Assembly: GCF_023242315.1 (NCBI RefSeq)
Contig: NZ_JALLIY010000004.1
Location: forward strand, 327,367 to 391,366
Direction of reading: 5' to 3'
Length of the DNA: 64,000 nucleotides
Source of the DNA: Pseudomonas sp. MWU13-2105
Lineage (GTDB): Bacteria; Pseudomonadota; Gammaproteobacteria; Pseudomonadales; Pseudomonadaceae
Positions 48,800 through 59,265 of the stretch are shown here, piece by piece. The position numbers and the translations under genes were made by a program. Positions within the stretch are counted from its first letter, which is position 1. Every line of letters begins with the position of its first letter. Below the pieces are notes generated by a model that saw nothing but the letters and a program-made list of their open reading frames with translations, had not been told where the DNA came from and ran no database searches.

Positions 48800-51130
48800 A
48801 TGACTCGTACCCGATCCCCCCGTTCCCGCGCTAAATCCAAACCTCCCGCCGGCCGCCTGCGGCCCTGGCTTGGCTGGGCGATCAAGCTCAGCCTGGTGGG
48901 CCTCGTCGTCCTGGCCGGCTTTGCCGTCTACCTCGACGCCATCGTGCAGGAGAAATTCTCCGGCAAGCGCTGGACCATTCCGGCCAAGGTCTATGCCCGG
49001 CCGCTGGAGCTGTTCGTCGGCCAGAAGCTGAGCAAGGACGACTTCCTCACCGAGCTCGATGCCCTCGGCTATCGTCGCGAAGCCGTGGCCAACGGCCCCG
49101 GGGCGGCGGCGGTCAGCGGCAATAGCGTGGACCTGAACACCCGTGGCTTCCAGTTCTATGAAGGCATGGAGACGGCCCAGCCGGTGCGGGTGCGCTTCTC
49201 CGGCGACTATGTGACCGAGCTGTCCTCGCTCAACGGTTCGAAGCTCTCGGTGGTGCGCCTGGAGCCGCTGCTGATCGGCGGCCTGTACCCGAAGAGCCTC
49301 GAAGACCGCATCCTGATCAAGATCGACCAGGTGCCGCCGTACCTGCTCGACACCCTGGTCACGGTCGAGGACCGGGATTTCTATCACCATTTTGGCGTCT
49401 CGCCCAAGTCGATTGCCCGGGCCATCTGGGTCAACACCTCGGCCGGGCAGATGCGCCAGGGCGGCAGTACCCTGACCCAGCAGTTGGTCAAGAACTTCTT
49501 CCTGACCAACGAGCGCAGCCTGAGCCGCAAGCTCACCGAGGCCATGATGGCCTTGTTGCTGGAGCTGCATTACGACAAGAAAGAGATTCTCGAGGCCTAC
49601 CTCAACGAGGTCTTTATCGGCCAGGACGGCCAGCGCGCGGTGCACGGCTTCGGCCTGGCCAGCCAGTTCTTCTTCAGCCAGCCCCTGGCGGAGCTGAAGC
49701 TGCATCAGGTGGCCTTGCTGGTGGGCATGGTCAAGGGCCCGTCCTACTACAATCCGCGACGTTACCCGGAGCGGGCGCTGGAGCGGCGTAACCTGGTGCT
49801 CGACCTGTTGGAACAGCAGGGCGTGGCAACTGCCGAGCAAGTCGCGGCGGCGAAGAAGATGCCGCTGGGGGTGACCGCCCGCGGCAGCCTGGCGGACAGC
49901 TCGTTCCCCGGCTTCCTTGACCTGGTCAAGCGGCAACTGCGTGAAGACTACCGCGACGAAGACTTGACCGAGGAAGGCTTGCGCATCTTCACCAGCTTCG
50001 ACCCGATCCTGCAGATGAAGGCCGAAGCCTCGGTCAACGACACCTTCAAGCGCCTGGCCGGGCGCAAGGGCAGTGACGATATCGAGGCCGCCATGGTGGT
50101 GACCAACCCGGAAACCGGTGAGGTCCAGGCCATGATCGGCAGTCGCCAGGCCAGCTTTGCCGGGTTCAACCGGGCGCTGGACGCGGTACGCCCGGTGGGG
50201 TCGCTGATCAAGCCGGCGGTGTATCTGACGGCGCTGGAGAAACCCAGCCAGTACACGCTGACCAGTTGGCTGTCCGACGAAGCCTTTTCGGTGAAAGGTG
50301 CCGACGGCCAGATCTGGAAGCCGCAGAACTACGACCGGCGTTCCCACGGCACGATTTTCCTCTATCAGGGCCTGGCGCACTCCTACAACCTGTCGACCGC
50401 TCGACTGGGCCTGGAGGTCGGCGTGCCGAATGTCCTCAAGACCCTCGGTCGCCTTGGTGTCACCCGCGAGTTCCCGGCCTTTCCTTCGATGTTGCTGGGG
50501 GCCGCGAGCATGACTCCGATGGATATCGCGACCATGTACCAGACCCTGGCCAACGGCGGCTTCAACACGCCGATGCGCGGTATTCGCAGTGTCCTGACGG
50601 CCGAGGGCCAGCCGCTCAAGCGTTATCCGTTCCAGATCCAGCAGCGCTTCGACGCGGGCTCGATCTACCTGATCCAGGCGGCCATGCAGCGGGTGATGCG
50701 CGAAGGTACCGGGAGCGGGGTTTACAATGTCCTGCCCAAGACCCTGACCCTGGCTGGCAAGACCGGTACCAGCAACGACTCGCGCGACAGCTGGTTCGCC
50801 GGTTTCGGCCAGGATCTGCTGGCGGTGGTCTGGCTCGGGCGCGATGACAACGGCAAGACGCCATTTACCGGGGCCAGCGGTGCCTTGCAGGTCTGGACCA
50901 GCTTCATGCGCAAGGCCGACCCGCTGCCACTGGACATGCCGCAGCCGGATAACGTGGTCCAGGCCTGGGTCGATCCGCACAGCGGGCAAGGCTCCGATGC
51001 CAATTGCCCGGGCGCGGTGCAGATGCCGTATATTCGCGGCAGTGAACCGGTGCCTGGCGCTTCGTGCGGTGGCGCGGCCCCCGCGCCGGCCACCGAAGTG
51101 ATGGATTGGGTCAAGGGCTGGTTGAATTGA
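48800..51130 (+). CDS. mrcB: Penicillin-binding protein 1B (bifunctional transglycosylase/transpeptidase)
   Basis: 776 residues. Short basic cytoplasmic tail, membrane helix ~27-47, UB2H docking domain (~60-150, KVYARPLELFVGQKLSKDDF), GT51 transglycosylase with VEDRDFYHHFGV (catalytic Glu) and RQGGSTLTQQLVKNFF, then the transpeptidase with GSLIKP (SxxK Ser), SYN and KTGTSND motifs. There is no SD in front of ATG 48800. Followed by its activator lpoP and by yqcC. Confidence 0.97.
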   Translation: MTRTRSPRSRAKSKPPAGRLRPWLGWAIKLSLVGLVVLAGFAVYLDAIVQEKFSGKRWTIPAKVYARPLELFVGQKLSKDDFLTELDALGYRREAVANGPGAAAVSGNSVDLNTRGFQFYEGMETAQPVRVRFSGDYVTELSSLNGSKLSVVRLEPLLIGGLYPKSLEDRILIKIDQVPPYLLDTLVTVEDRDFYHHFGVSPKSIARAIWVNTSAGQMRQGGSTLTQQLVKNFFLTNERSLSRKLTEAMMALLLELHYDKKEILEAYLNEVFIGQDGQRAVHGFGLASQFFFSQPLAELKLHQVALLVGMVKGPSYYNPRRYPERALERRNLVLDLLEQQGVATAEQVAAAKKMPLGVTARGSLADSSFPGFLDLVKRQLREDYRDEDLTEEGLRIFTSFDPILQMKAEASVNDTFKRLAGRKGSDDIEAAMVVTNPETGEVQAMIGSRQASFAGFNRALDAVRPVGSLIKPAVYLTALEKPSQYTLTSWLSDEAFSVKGADGQIWKPQNYDRRSHGTIFLYQGLAHSYNLSTARLGLEVGVPNVLKTLGRLGVTREFPAFPSMLLGAASMTPMDIATMYQTLANGGFNTPMRGIRSVLTAEGQPLKRYPFQIQQRFDAGSIYLIQAAMQRVMREGTGSGVYNVLPKTLTLAGKTGTSNDSRDSWFAGFGQDLLAVVWLGRDDNGKTPFTGASGALQVWTSFMRKADPLPLDMPQPDNVVQAWVDPHSGQGSDANCPGAVQMPYIRGSEPVPGASCGGAAPAPATEVMDWVKGWLN

Positions 51131-51146
51131 GCGAAGAGGGTTTGAC

Positions 51147-51926
51147 GTGAACAAGTGGTGGATTCCAGCTTTTGCAGCGCTGACCGTACTGGGTGGTTGT
51201 TCCAGCGTGCCACGGGGTTCGATCCCGGTGGTTGATTCGGGGACCGCGGTCTCCAACAACGAGCGGATCTCGTCCACTGGCGGGTTCCGCAAGAGCGTGG
51301 TCAAGGGGCCGGTGCCGAACCAGACCCAGGCGGTCCCGCAGGATTCCGGCGTGGTGGTGATGATTCCGGGCGGCGGGGCGACCAGCTCGGCGCCGATCAG
51401 TACCGAACCGTTCACGCCGGGGCCGATTACCCCGGGGCCGGCGAACAGCACGCCGATCCAGGCCGTGCCGGGTGACTCGGGTGCCTATAATCAAGGCACG
51501 TACACCCCGCCGGTCACTCAGGGCAGCTACAACATGCCGAGCCCGGTGGCGCCGAGCGGTGTTCCGTCGAACAACAACAGTGGCCTGTCCGCCGATGAAC
51601 AGCTGGACGGCCCGGTGCTGGCATTGTTGACCACCGCCCAGCAGCAGCAATCCAGTGGCGATCTCAATGGAGCCTCGTCGAGCCTTGAACGTGCCCAGCG
51701 CGTGGCACCCCGTGAACCGCAAGTGCTTTATCGGCTGGCTCAGGTGCGCATGGCCCAGGGCGATGCGCCGCAGGCCGAGCAGTTGGCCCGGCGCGGCCTG
51801 AGCTTCGCCAGCGGACGTCCGGACCTGCAAGCCAACCTCTGGGGCATCATCGCCCAGGCGCGGAGCAAGCAGGGTGATGCCGCCGGTGCCGCCCAGGCGC
51901 AACAGAAGGCCAAGGTCGGTTACTGA
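51147..51926 (+). CDS. lpoP: Outer-membrane lipoprotein activator of PBP1B, LpoP-like (TPR)
   Basis: 259 residues. Lipobox LGGC with lipidated C18. A long Pro/Ser/Gly-rich disordered linker (~20-150) could span the periplasm, then a C-terminal TPR-like helical region (~155-255, LALLTTAQQQQSSGDLNGA, EPQVLYRLAQVRMAQGDAPQ, QANLWGIIAQARSKQGD). In P. aeruginosa the gene after mrcB encodes LpoP, which activates PBP1B; the match here is by position and architecture. Starts 16 bases after mrcB. Confidence 0.88.
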   Translation: MNKWWIPAFAALTVLGGCSSVPRGSIPVVDSGTAVSNNERISSTGGFRKSVVKGPVPNQTQAVPQDSGVVVMIPGGGATSSAPISTEPFTPGPITPGPANSTPIQAVPGDSGAYNQGTYTPPVTQGSYNMPSPVAPSGVPSNNNSGLSADEQLDGPVLALLTTAQQQQSSGDLNGASSSLERAQRVAPREPQVLYRLAQVRMAQGDAPQAEQLARRGLSFASGRPDLQANLWGIIAQARSKQGDAAGAAQAQQKAKVGY

Positions 51927-52255
51927 TGGATGCGCGTTTTCCATTGATCGCCGAGCAACTCCTGCTGATCGAGCGGGAGCTGCGGCTCCAGGGCTGCTGG
52001 GATGAGCTGCCACCCAGTGCCGAGGCCCTGGCCAGTGTCGAGCCTTTCAGCGTCGATACGCTGGAGTTCGAGCAGTGGCTGCAGTGGATCTTCCTGCCGC
52101 GGATGAAGATGATCCTCGAGGAGGACCTGCCGCTGCCCAATGCTTCCGGGATTCTGGCCATGGCGGAAATGGTCTATGCCCAGCGGCCGGGGCAGGGGCG
52201 GGGCTTGCAGCGCTTGCTGGCGCAGTTCGACCGGTTGATTGCCGAGACCCGCTGA
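51926..52255 (+). CDS. yqcC: YqcC-family protein
   Basis: 109 residues. LIAEQLLLIERELRLQGCWDEL, PSAEALASVEPFSVDTLEFEQWLQW and MILEEDLPLPNASGILAMAE are the family hallmarks; no enzymatic motif. It usually partners TruC in other bacteria and its role is unknown. The ATG shares a base with the lpoP stop (TGATGG), so the two are coupled. Confidence 0.88.
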   Translation: MDARFPLIAEQLLLIERELRLQGCWDELPPSAEALASVEPFSVDTLEFEQWLQWIFLPRMKMILEEDLPLPNASGILAMAEMVYAQRPGQGRGLQRLLAQFDRLIAETR

Positions 52256-52256
52256 C

Positions 52257-52336
52257 CTGTAGGAGCCGGCTTGCCGGCGATAAGGCCCTTGAGGCCTGCA
52301 TCGATCTTCCGGTAGTCATCGCCGGTAATCCAGCTC
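52257..52336. repeat. Diverged REP-like inverted repeat
   Basis: TGTAGGAGCCGGCTTGCCGGCGAT (from 52259) faces a degenerate ATCGCCGGTAATCCAGCTCCCAC (ending ~52340). The second arm has lost several pairs. It lies between yqcC and the convergent DUF4124 gene, where it may act as a transcript end. Confidence 0.6.
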
Positions 52337-52342
52337 CCACGG

Positions 52343-52774
52343 TTACGAGCAGTTTTCCTCGACGGCCTTGCGTGTCTCCAGCAGGCGCGTCTGGCGTTCT
52401 TCTTCGGTCAGGCGGCGCACTTCGCCATTGATCTCTTCACGTACCCGTGCATTGTTTTCCAGTTGTGCCAGGTTGGTCCGCGCTTTCTCGCAATAGGCCT
52501 TGCGCAGCACTTCCTGGTCGGCAATCTGCTTCTTGACCTTGGCATCCACGGCCTTCTGGTCACCCACCGGCGTGCTCGCGGGCACCGCCGGGCGCGGCGG
52601 CGGCGCGGGGACGCTGCCGATCGCCGGGGTCACCACGGTCGCCGCTTGGCCGGCTGGCGGCTGTGCATCGAAATGCGTCTGGCCCTGGGCATCGACCCAT
52701 TTGTAGATCTGCCCGGCCTGGCACAGCGGGCTCAAGGCGAGCAGCAGGCCCGTTATCAGAATGCTTCTACGCAT
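52343..52774 (-). CDS. DUF4124 exported protein
   Basis: 143 residues. Signal peptide (MRRSILITGLLLALSPLCQAG) cut after about A20. The mature N-terminus GQIYKWVDAQGQTHFDAQPPAG is the DUF4124 signature (a small WW-like beta domain), then a Pro-rich linker and a charged helical tail (~75-143) with two Cys (C95, C142). Periplasmic; function unknown. Confidence 0.85.
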   Translation of the reverse strand: MRRSILITGLLLALSPLCQAGQIYKWVDAQGQTHFDAQPPAGQAATVVTPAIGSVPAPPPRPAVPASTPVGDQKAVDAKVKKQIADQEVLRKAYCEKARTNLAQLENNARVREEINGEVRRLTEEERQTRLLETRKAVEENCS

Positions 52775-52881
52775 CAGGTTTCCTTGTCAGACAATGCGAT
52801 AAGCAACGTAGCACATTCCCTCGGGAAAGGTTTTCTTGTGCGTTGTCATGCGCTTAGTTCGAAGAAAGCGCACAAGATGAC

Positions 52882-52910
52882 TTGACTTGGGCCGGGCGAA
52901 TCAGAACAAT
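52882..52910 (+). promoter_or_regulatory. Candidate promoter of ilvIHC
   Basis: TTGACT (52882-52887), 17 bases, AACAAT (52905-52910); transcription would start near 52917, giving a ~260-base leader to the ilvI GTG. Confidence 0.5.
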
Positions 52911-52916
52911 CCAAAG

Positions 52917-53176
52917 TCCGCTGTAGAGGGACTGCCAGAAGCAGGCCCACTCGGCAGATCATGAGGCGCACATCCGCGCCGACCTGTTACACCCGCAACG
53001 CGTTACCTCGCGCTGGGTGGGAAACCCCCGCAACATTCTGGGGCGCTCCCAATACTTGCTCAGTCAGTGCTGACGTAGTCGGCGACCACCGTCGCTCATG
53101 CTCTGCTGGGAAGTAAACCTATTAAGACCCGTCTCCAGTGTGTGGACGGTATTCTGGCGTTTTAGAGGTGAACAAC
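52917..53176 (+). promoter_or_regulatory. Long ilvI leader with a 51-codon open frame and hairpins
   Basis: The leader holds an open frame from ATG 52961 to TAA 53116 (51 codons, MRRTSAPTC at the start, RRSCSAGK at the end) with no good SD and no run of Ile/Val/Leu codons, so it is not a classical attenuator peptide. A hairpin (CCG-TCTCCAGTGTGTGGA-CGG, ~53129-53148) lies before the SD. Probably a structured regulatory leader; mechanism unknown. Confidence 0.4.
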
Positions 53177-54901
53177 GTGGAGCTTTTATCTGGCGGTGAG
53201 ATGCTCGTCCGCTTTTTGCGTGACGAAGGCGTCAAGTACATCTACGGGTACCCGGGTGGTGCTCTCCTTCATGTCTACGATGCCCTGTTCAAAGAACCGG
53301 ACGTGACCCACATCCTGGTCCGTCATGAGCAGGCCGCGACCCATATGGCCGACGGCTACGCCCGTGCCACCGGTAAGGCCGGCGTGGTCCTGGTGACTTC
53401 CGGTCCTGGCGCAACCAATGCCATTACCGGTATCGCCACGGCGTACATGGACTCCATTCCGATGGTGATCATCTCCGGCCAGGTGCCGAGCACCCTGGTC
53501 GGTACCGATGCGTTCCAGGAAACCGACATGATCGGTATTTCCCGGCCGATCGTGAAGCACAGCTTCATGATCAAGCACGCCTCGGAAATCCCGGAAGTCA
53601 TGAAGAAGGCGTTCTACCTGGCGCAATCCGGTCGTCCTGGTCCTGTCGTTGTCGATATCCCGAAAGACATGACCAACCCGGCCGAGAAGTTCGAATACAT
53701 TTTCCCGAAAAAAGCCAAGCTGCGTTCCTACAGCCCGGCGGTGCGTGGCCACTCCGGCCAGATCCGCAAGGCGGCGGAGATGCTCCTGGCGGCCAAGCGT
53801 CCGGTGCTCTACTCGGGCGGCGGCGTGATCCTCGGCGGTGGCTCCGCGCCGCTGACCGAGCTGGCCAAGATGCTCAACCTGCCGGTGACCAACACCCTGA
53901 TGGGCCTCGGGGCCTACCCGGGTACCGACCGGCAGTTCGTCGGCATGCTCGGCATGCACGGCAGCTACACCGCCAACCTGACCATGCACCATGCCGATGT
54001 GATCCTGGCCGTGGGCGCGCGTTTCGATGACCGGGTAATCAACGGCCCATCGAAGTTCTGCCCGAACGCCAAGATCATCCACATCGACATCGACCCGGCA
54101 TCGATCTCCAAGACCATCAAGGCAGACGTGCCTATCGTTGGGCCGGTGGAGAGCGTGCTGAGCGAAATGGTCGCGACCCTCAAGGAAATCGGCGAGACCC
54201 CGAACAAGGAGTCGGTGGCCAGCTGGTGGAAGCAGATCGACGAATGGCGCGGTGATCGCGGCCTGTTCCCGTATGACAAGGGCGACGGCAGCATCATCAA
54301 GCCGCAGACCGTGATCGAGACCCTGTGCGAAGTGACCAAGGGCGATGCCTTTGTCACCTCCGACGTGGGCCAGCACCAGATGTTCGCGGCGCAGTACTAC
54401 AAGTTCAACAAGCCCAACCGCTGGATCAACTCCGGCGGCCTGGGCACCATGGGCTTTGGTTTCCCGGCCGCCATGGGTGTGAAACTGAGCTTCCCGGACG
54501 CCGACGTCGCTTGCGTCACTGGCGAGGGCAGCATCCAGATGAACATCCAGGAGTTGTCGACCTGCCTGCAGTACGGCCTGCCGGTGAAGATCGTCAGCCT
54601 GAACAACGGCGTGCTCGGCATGGTCCGCCAATGGCAGGACATGAGCTACGGCAGCCGTCACTCGCACTCGTACATGGAATCGCTGCCTGACTTCGTCAAG
54701 CTGGTCGAAGCCTACGGTCATGTCGGTATCCGGATCACGGATCTGAAAGACTTGAAGCCGAAGATGGAAGAAGCGTTCGCGATGAAGGATCGCCTGGTGT
54801 TCCTCGATATCCAGGTCGACACCAGCGAGCACGTCTATCCGATGCAGATCAAAGACGGCTCCATGCGCGATATGTGGCTGAGCAAGACGGAGCGTACCTA
54901 A
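53177..54901 (+). CDS. ilvI: Acetolactate synthase large subunit
   Basis: TPP/FAD enzyme that condenses pyruvate (or 2-oxobutyrate) for branched-chain amino acids. GTG 53177 ([16 protein letters not shown]), after AGAGG, gives 574 residues. N-terminal TPP domain with the catalytic Glu in [15 protein letters not shown], central FAD domain, and C-terminal TPP-binding motif [10 protein letters not shown], in which Glu replaces the more common Asp of GDG. ilvH follows after one base. Confidence 0.97.
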   Translation: MELLSGGEMLVRFLRDEGVKYIYGYPGGALLHVYDALFKEPDVTHILVRHEQAATHMADGYARATGKAGVVLVTSGPGATNAITGIATAYMDSIPMVIISGQVPSTLVGTDAFQETDMIGISRPIVKHSFMIKHASEIPEVMKKAFYLAQSGRPGPVVVDIPKDMTNPAEKFEYIFPKKAKLRSYSPAVRGHSGQIRKAAEMLLAAKRPVLYSGGGVILGGGSAPLTELAKMLNLPVTNTLMGLGAYPGTDRQFVGMLGMHGSYTANLTMHHADVILAVGARFDDRVINGPSKFCPNAKIIHIDIDPASISKTIKADVPIVGPVESVLSEMVATLKEIGETPNKESVASWWKQIDEWRGDRGLFPYDKGDGSIIKPQTVIETLCEVTKGDAFVTSDVGQHQMFAAQYYKFNKPNRWINSGGLGTMGFGFPAAMGVKLSFPDADVACVTGEGSIQMNIQELSTCLQYGLPVKIVSLNNGVLGMVRQWQDMSYGSRHSHSYMESLPDFVKLVEAYGHVGIRITDLKDLKPKMEEAFAMKDRLVFLDIQVDTSEHVYPMQIKDGSMRDMWLSKTERT

Positions 54902-54902
54902 T

Positions 54903-56467
<1,565 letters not shown>

Positions 56468-56527
56468 GTCGACGCTCAACCGGTTGCTTGGCCCCCTCGG
56501 GGCTGGGCGCCGGTACAGGCTGCACAC

Positions 56528-56560
56528 AAACGCCCCGACTTGTCGGGGCGTTTTGTTTTG
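56528..56560 (+). terminator. Intrinsic terminator of ilvIHC
   Basis: AAACGCCCCGAC (56528-56539), TT loop, GTCGGGGCGTTT (56542-56553), then TGTTTTG. Confidence 0.93.
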
Positions 56561-56585
56561 TCACACAAAGCTCTTGTGTCAGATG

Positions 56586-56627
56586 TTGAACATTCCAGGC
56601 AAAGGACGTAATTTGCTTACATGTAAG
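56586..56627 (+). promoter_or_regulatory. Tentative promoter and 12-bp palindrome before the yjfI-like gene
   Basis: TTGAAC (56586-56591), 17 bases, TAATTT (56609-56614). The perfect palindrome CTTACATGTAAG (56616-56627) would cover the start of transcription, a natural operator position, and is followed by CGGAGGA before ATG 56644. Confidence 0.4.
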
Positions 56628-56643
56628 ATTTTTCGGAGGACCG

Positions 56644-57315
56644 ATGCCCCGTAAAAAAGCAGCGGATGACAAGCCCCTCACGGGTGAGAAATCGTCATCA
56701 CCGGCCAAGCCCAAGACCACCGCCGACTACGTTCGCGATATGCGTACACGTCTGCGCGACGCCGGGCTGGTGAAACGGGAATTCTGGATTCTTCCCGAGA
56801 ATGCGACCGCCCTGCGGGGTATCGAAAAGGCGTTACGCCAGCCCTTCCTGGGTGAACGGATCAAACTGGAGGCTTTCATGACTGAGAACATCAACTGGAC
56901 GATCAACTCGCTGCACAAGGCGCTGTCGGAGCTGGAGGTCGTGTCCAGTGGCGAGATTGTGCTGACCCTCGCCGAAAACGCCGAGCAGAGCATCAAGCTG
57001 AGCATGACCGAGTTCGGCGACCTGCCACTCTACCTGGCGGTGTCCGGCGACCAGATCCTGGTGGACGCGACCCTGGTTGAAGTGAGCCGGGTCAAGGACC
57101 CGGTGGTCTTCAACAGCCTGGTACTACGCAGCCGCGACCTGTTCCCGCTGTCCTCCGTGGGCATCGAGCGGGTCGGCGACGGCACCGAGGTCTACTGCAT
57201 GTTCGGCGCGCTGAGCGCGGCTTCCACGATCACCGTGATCGTCCAGGAGATTTTCACCCTGGCCGAGAACGTGATTCGTGCGGTGGAAGCCTTTGAAGAC
57301 CACATCCACGTTTAA
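56644..57315 (+). CDS. yjfI: YjfI-like DUF2170 protein
   Basis: 223 residues. A basic Lys/Ser-rich start (~1-30) is followed by TADYVRDMRTRLRDAGLVKREFWILPENATALRGIEKALR and the DUF2170 domain (~90-205: EIVLTLAENAEQSIKLSMTEFGDLPLYL, VDATLVEVSRVKD, FALLPLSS-type LFPLSSVGIERVG). First gene of the yjfIJKLMC-type operon; likely cytosolic. Function unknown. Confidence 0.88.
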   Translation: MPRKKAADDKPLTGEKSSSPAKPKTTADYVRDMRTRLRDAGLVKREFWILPENATALRGIEKALRQPFLGERIKLEAFMTENINWTINSLHKALSELEVVSSGEIVLTLAENAEQSIKLSMTEFGDLPLYLAVSGDQILVDATLVEVSRVKDPVVFNSLVLRSRDLFPLSSVGIERVGDGTEVYCMFGALSAASTITVIVQEIFTLAENVIRAVEAFEDHIHV

Positions 57316-57337
57316 TGAAGTCCCCAAGGAGTTTTCG

Positions 57338-58042
57338 ATGAGTATCTGGAAGAAAGTCATAACGGCCATTCGTGGTGGTGTTTCCGAGGTCGGTGAGACC
57401 ATCGTCGACGCCAACGCCATTCGCATCCTCGAGCAGGAACAGCGCGACGCCGAAAATGCCGTGGCCAAGGCCAAGAACGGCCTGGTGGACATCAAGGCGC
57501 GCTACAAACTGTCGCAACAGCGACTCGACGGCCTGAACAACGACATCGCCAACTGGGAAGGCAAGGCCATGGCCGCGCTGGACAAAGGCTCGGAAAGCCT
57601 GGCCGGCGAGTGCGCCAACAAGGTGGCCGAGATCGAGGCCCAGCGCGACCAGGAGAAACTCCTGGCCGATCAGTTCGGCGCCCAGGTCGAGATGCTGCAT
57701 GCCCAGGTGATCAAGGCGGAAAACCAGATCAAGGGTTTGAAGCAGCAGGTCGAGATGGCCAAGGCCCGCGAGACGGTCCAGCAGGCCCGCGTCGCCACGG
57801 CGGCTGCCACCGGCGGGGCGAATGGCAAGTTGGAAACGGCGGTCGGTTCGCTGGCGCGGATCAAGCAGCGCCAGGATGAACGCGACGCCAAGCTGGATGC
57901 GGCGCAGGAATTGGCTGACGAGTCCAATGGCGGCGATCTGGAACGTCGCCTGCAGGAAGCCGGTATCGGCGCCAAGTCGGGCAGCGGCAGTGACGTGCTG
58001 GCGCGCCTGAAGGCCCGGCAGAATCCTGGCTCGGGCCAGTAA
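57338..58042 (+). CDS. yjfJ: PspA/IM30 family protein (YjfJ-like)
   Basis: 234 residues, almost all long helix: MSIWKKVITAIRGGVSEVGE, then coiled coil from ~30 to ~155, and a short tail helix (GGDLERRLQEAGIG, VLARLKAR). This is the ESCRT-III-like PspA fold, which polymerises on stressed inner membrane. The YjfJ subgroup differs from stress PspA in its operon. ATG 57338 after CCAAGGAG. Confidence 0.9.
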   Translation: MSIWKKVITAIRGGVSEVGETIVDANAIRILEQEQRDAENAVAKAKNGLVDIKARYKLSQQRLDGLNNDIANWEGKAMAALDKGSESLAGECANKVAEIEAQRDQEKLLADQFGAQVEMLHAQVIKAENQIKGLKQQVEMAKARETVQQARVATAAATGGANGKLETAVGSLARIKQRQDERDAKLDAAQELADESNGGDLERRLQEAGIGAKSGSGSDVLARLKARQNPGSGQ

Positions 58043-58139
58043 GTTGCGGTCACGGGGCAAGCGCGTGAGCGCCTTGCCCTTTTTGCCGTCTGAAAAACCG
58101 CTTGGGTAGTGCATTGTCGCGACAGCAAGGAGAGACACG

Positions 58140-58799
58140 ATGAGTTGGATCAAGCGCGCCATGGGATTCGAGGCGCCGACGCCTGCCGCGGGCACGACCC
58201 CGCTAGCGCCGGGCAATCCCCTGGGATTGGCCTCGGGGCGGATGCTGTGCCTGGATCGTTCCTTGAGGCTGTTGCTTGAAGGGCAGTCCCATGTAGTGGT
58301 ACCCGATGACGAGAAAGTCTGGGCGGTGGGCGATATCGATCTCGGGCAGTCGATGCGCTTGCAGCGGTTTTACCTCGACAACGAGGATTACTTCCTGCAA
58401 GTGGTCATGGACGGTCCCGCGGCCGAGGATATCCAGGACCTGATCCTGTTCGGCTACCACGATGTCACCACGATCAACAGCAAGGAACAATTGCTGCAAC
58501 TGACCGGCCCGAATGCGAAGATCGGCATGCCGCTCTACGAGCTCGAGGGCGAGGAGTATGCCCGGCAATGGGGCGGCGAAGACGGGCAGACCGAACTCAC
58601 GCCGATGCAGGAGTGGGTCAAGAGCCCGGACGGCGCCTACTCGATCAGGCACCTGAGCATGCTCTATGCGCGCGAGATCGGCCTGCTCAACCGCCGGGAA
58701 TTCCTGCTTTTTTCGGTCGAGGAAGACGAAGAGGGGGTGATCACCCTGTCCACCGCTGTTGGCGTGACGCTGCAAATCACCGATATCGAAGTTCTCTGA
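58140..58799 (+). CDS. yjfK: YjfK-like DUF2491 protein
   Basis: 219 residues starting MSWIKRAMGFE, with NPLGLASGRMLCLDRSLRLLLEGQSHV, FYLDNEDYFLQVVMDG and ARQWGGEDGQTELTPMQEWV as DUF2491 landmarks. Soluble, beta-rich and acidic; no catalytic motif seen. Third gene of the operon, after a 97-base gap. Confidence 0.85.
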   Translation: MSWIKRAMGFEAPTPAAGTTPLAPGNPLGLASGRMLCLDRSLRLLLEGQSHVVVPDDEKVWAVGDIDLGQSMRLQRFYLDNEDYFLQVVMDGPAAEDIQDLILFGYHDVTTINSKEQLLQLTGPNAKIGMPLYELEGEEYARQWGGEDGQTELTPMQEWVKSPDGAYSIRHLSMLYAREIGLLNRREFLLFSVEEDEEGVITLSTAVGVTLQITDIEVL

Positions 58800-58812
58800 C
58801 AAGGAAATCATC

Positions 58813-59238
58813 ATGCTTGAAGCGCTGCGCCTATCGCTCAACGCCACCGCGGTATATGGCTTCATCCTCTATATGGCGGTGGCGGCTGTCCTGTTCGTGT
58901 TGTTCCAGTTCATCTATACCCGCCTGACACCGCACAAGGAGTTTGCCCTGATCCGCGAGGGCAATACCGCCGCGGCGATTGCGCTGGGCGGTTCCATGGT
59001 GGGTTTTGCCCTGCCGGCCAGCAATATCATTGCCAACAGCATCAGTGTCGTCGACGTCGTCGTCTGGGTGTTGATCGCAGCCGTGGTGCAGTTGCTGGCG
59101 TTTGCCGTGACCAGCCTGGTGCTCAAGGGGCTGTCGGCGCGTATCGTGCGCGGTGAGTTGGCGGCGGCGATCTATTCGGCGTCGGTGGCCATCAGTGTCG
59201 GGTTGCTGAATTCGGCCTGCATGACGCCGTCGACCTGA
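58813..59238 (+). CDS. yjfL: YjfL-like DUF350 membrane protein
   Basis: 141 residues with four predicted helices (~15-37, ~53-74, ~77-102, ~115-135). EGNTAAAIALGGSMVGFALP and VWVLIAAVVQLLAFAVTSL are typical of DUF350, which consists of paired-helix membrane modules, sometimes near potassium or flippase-like genes. Function unknown. Confidence 0.88.
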   Translation: MLEALRLSLNATAVYGFILYMAVAAVLFVLFQFIYTRLTPHKEFALIREGNTAAAIALGGSMVGFALPASNIIANSISVVDVVVWVLIAAVVQLLAFAVTSLVLKGLSARIVRGELAAAIYSASVAISVGLLNSACMTPST

Positions 59239-59265
59239 GCCCAGGGCAAGGATAAGGATCATTCG

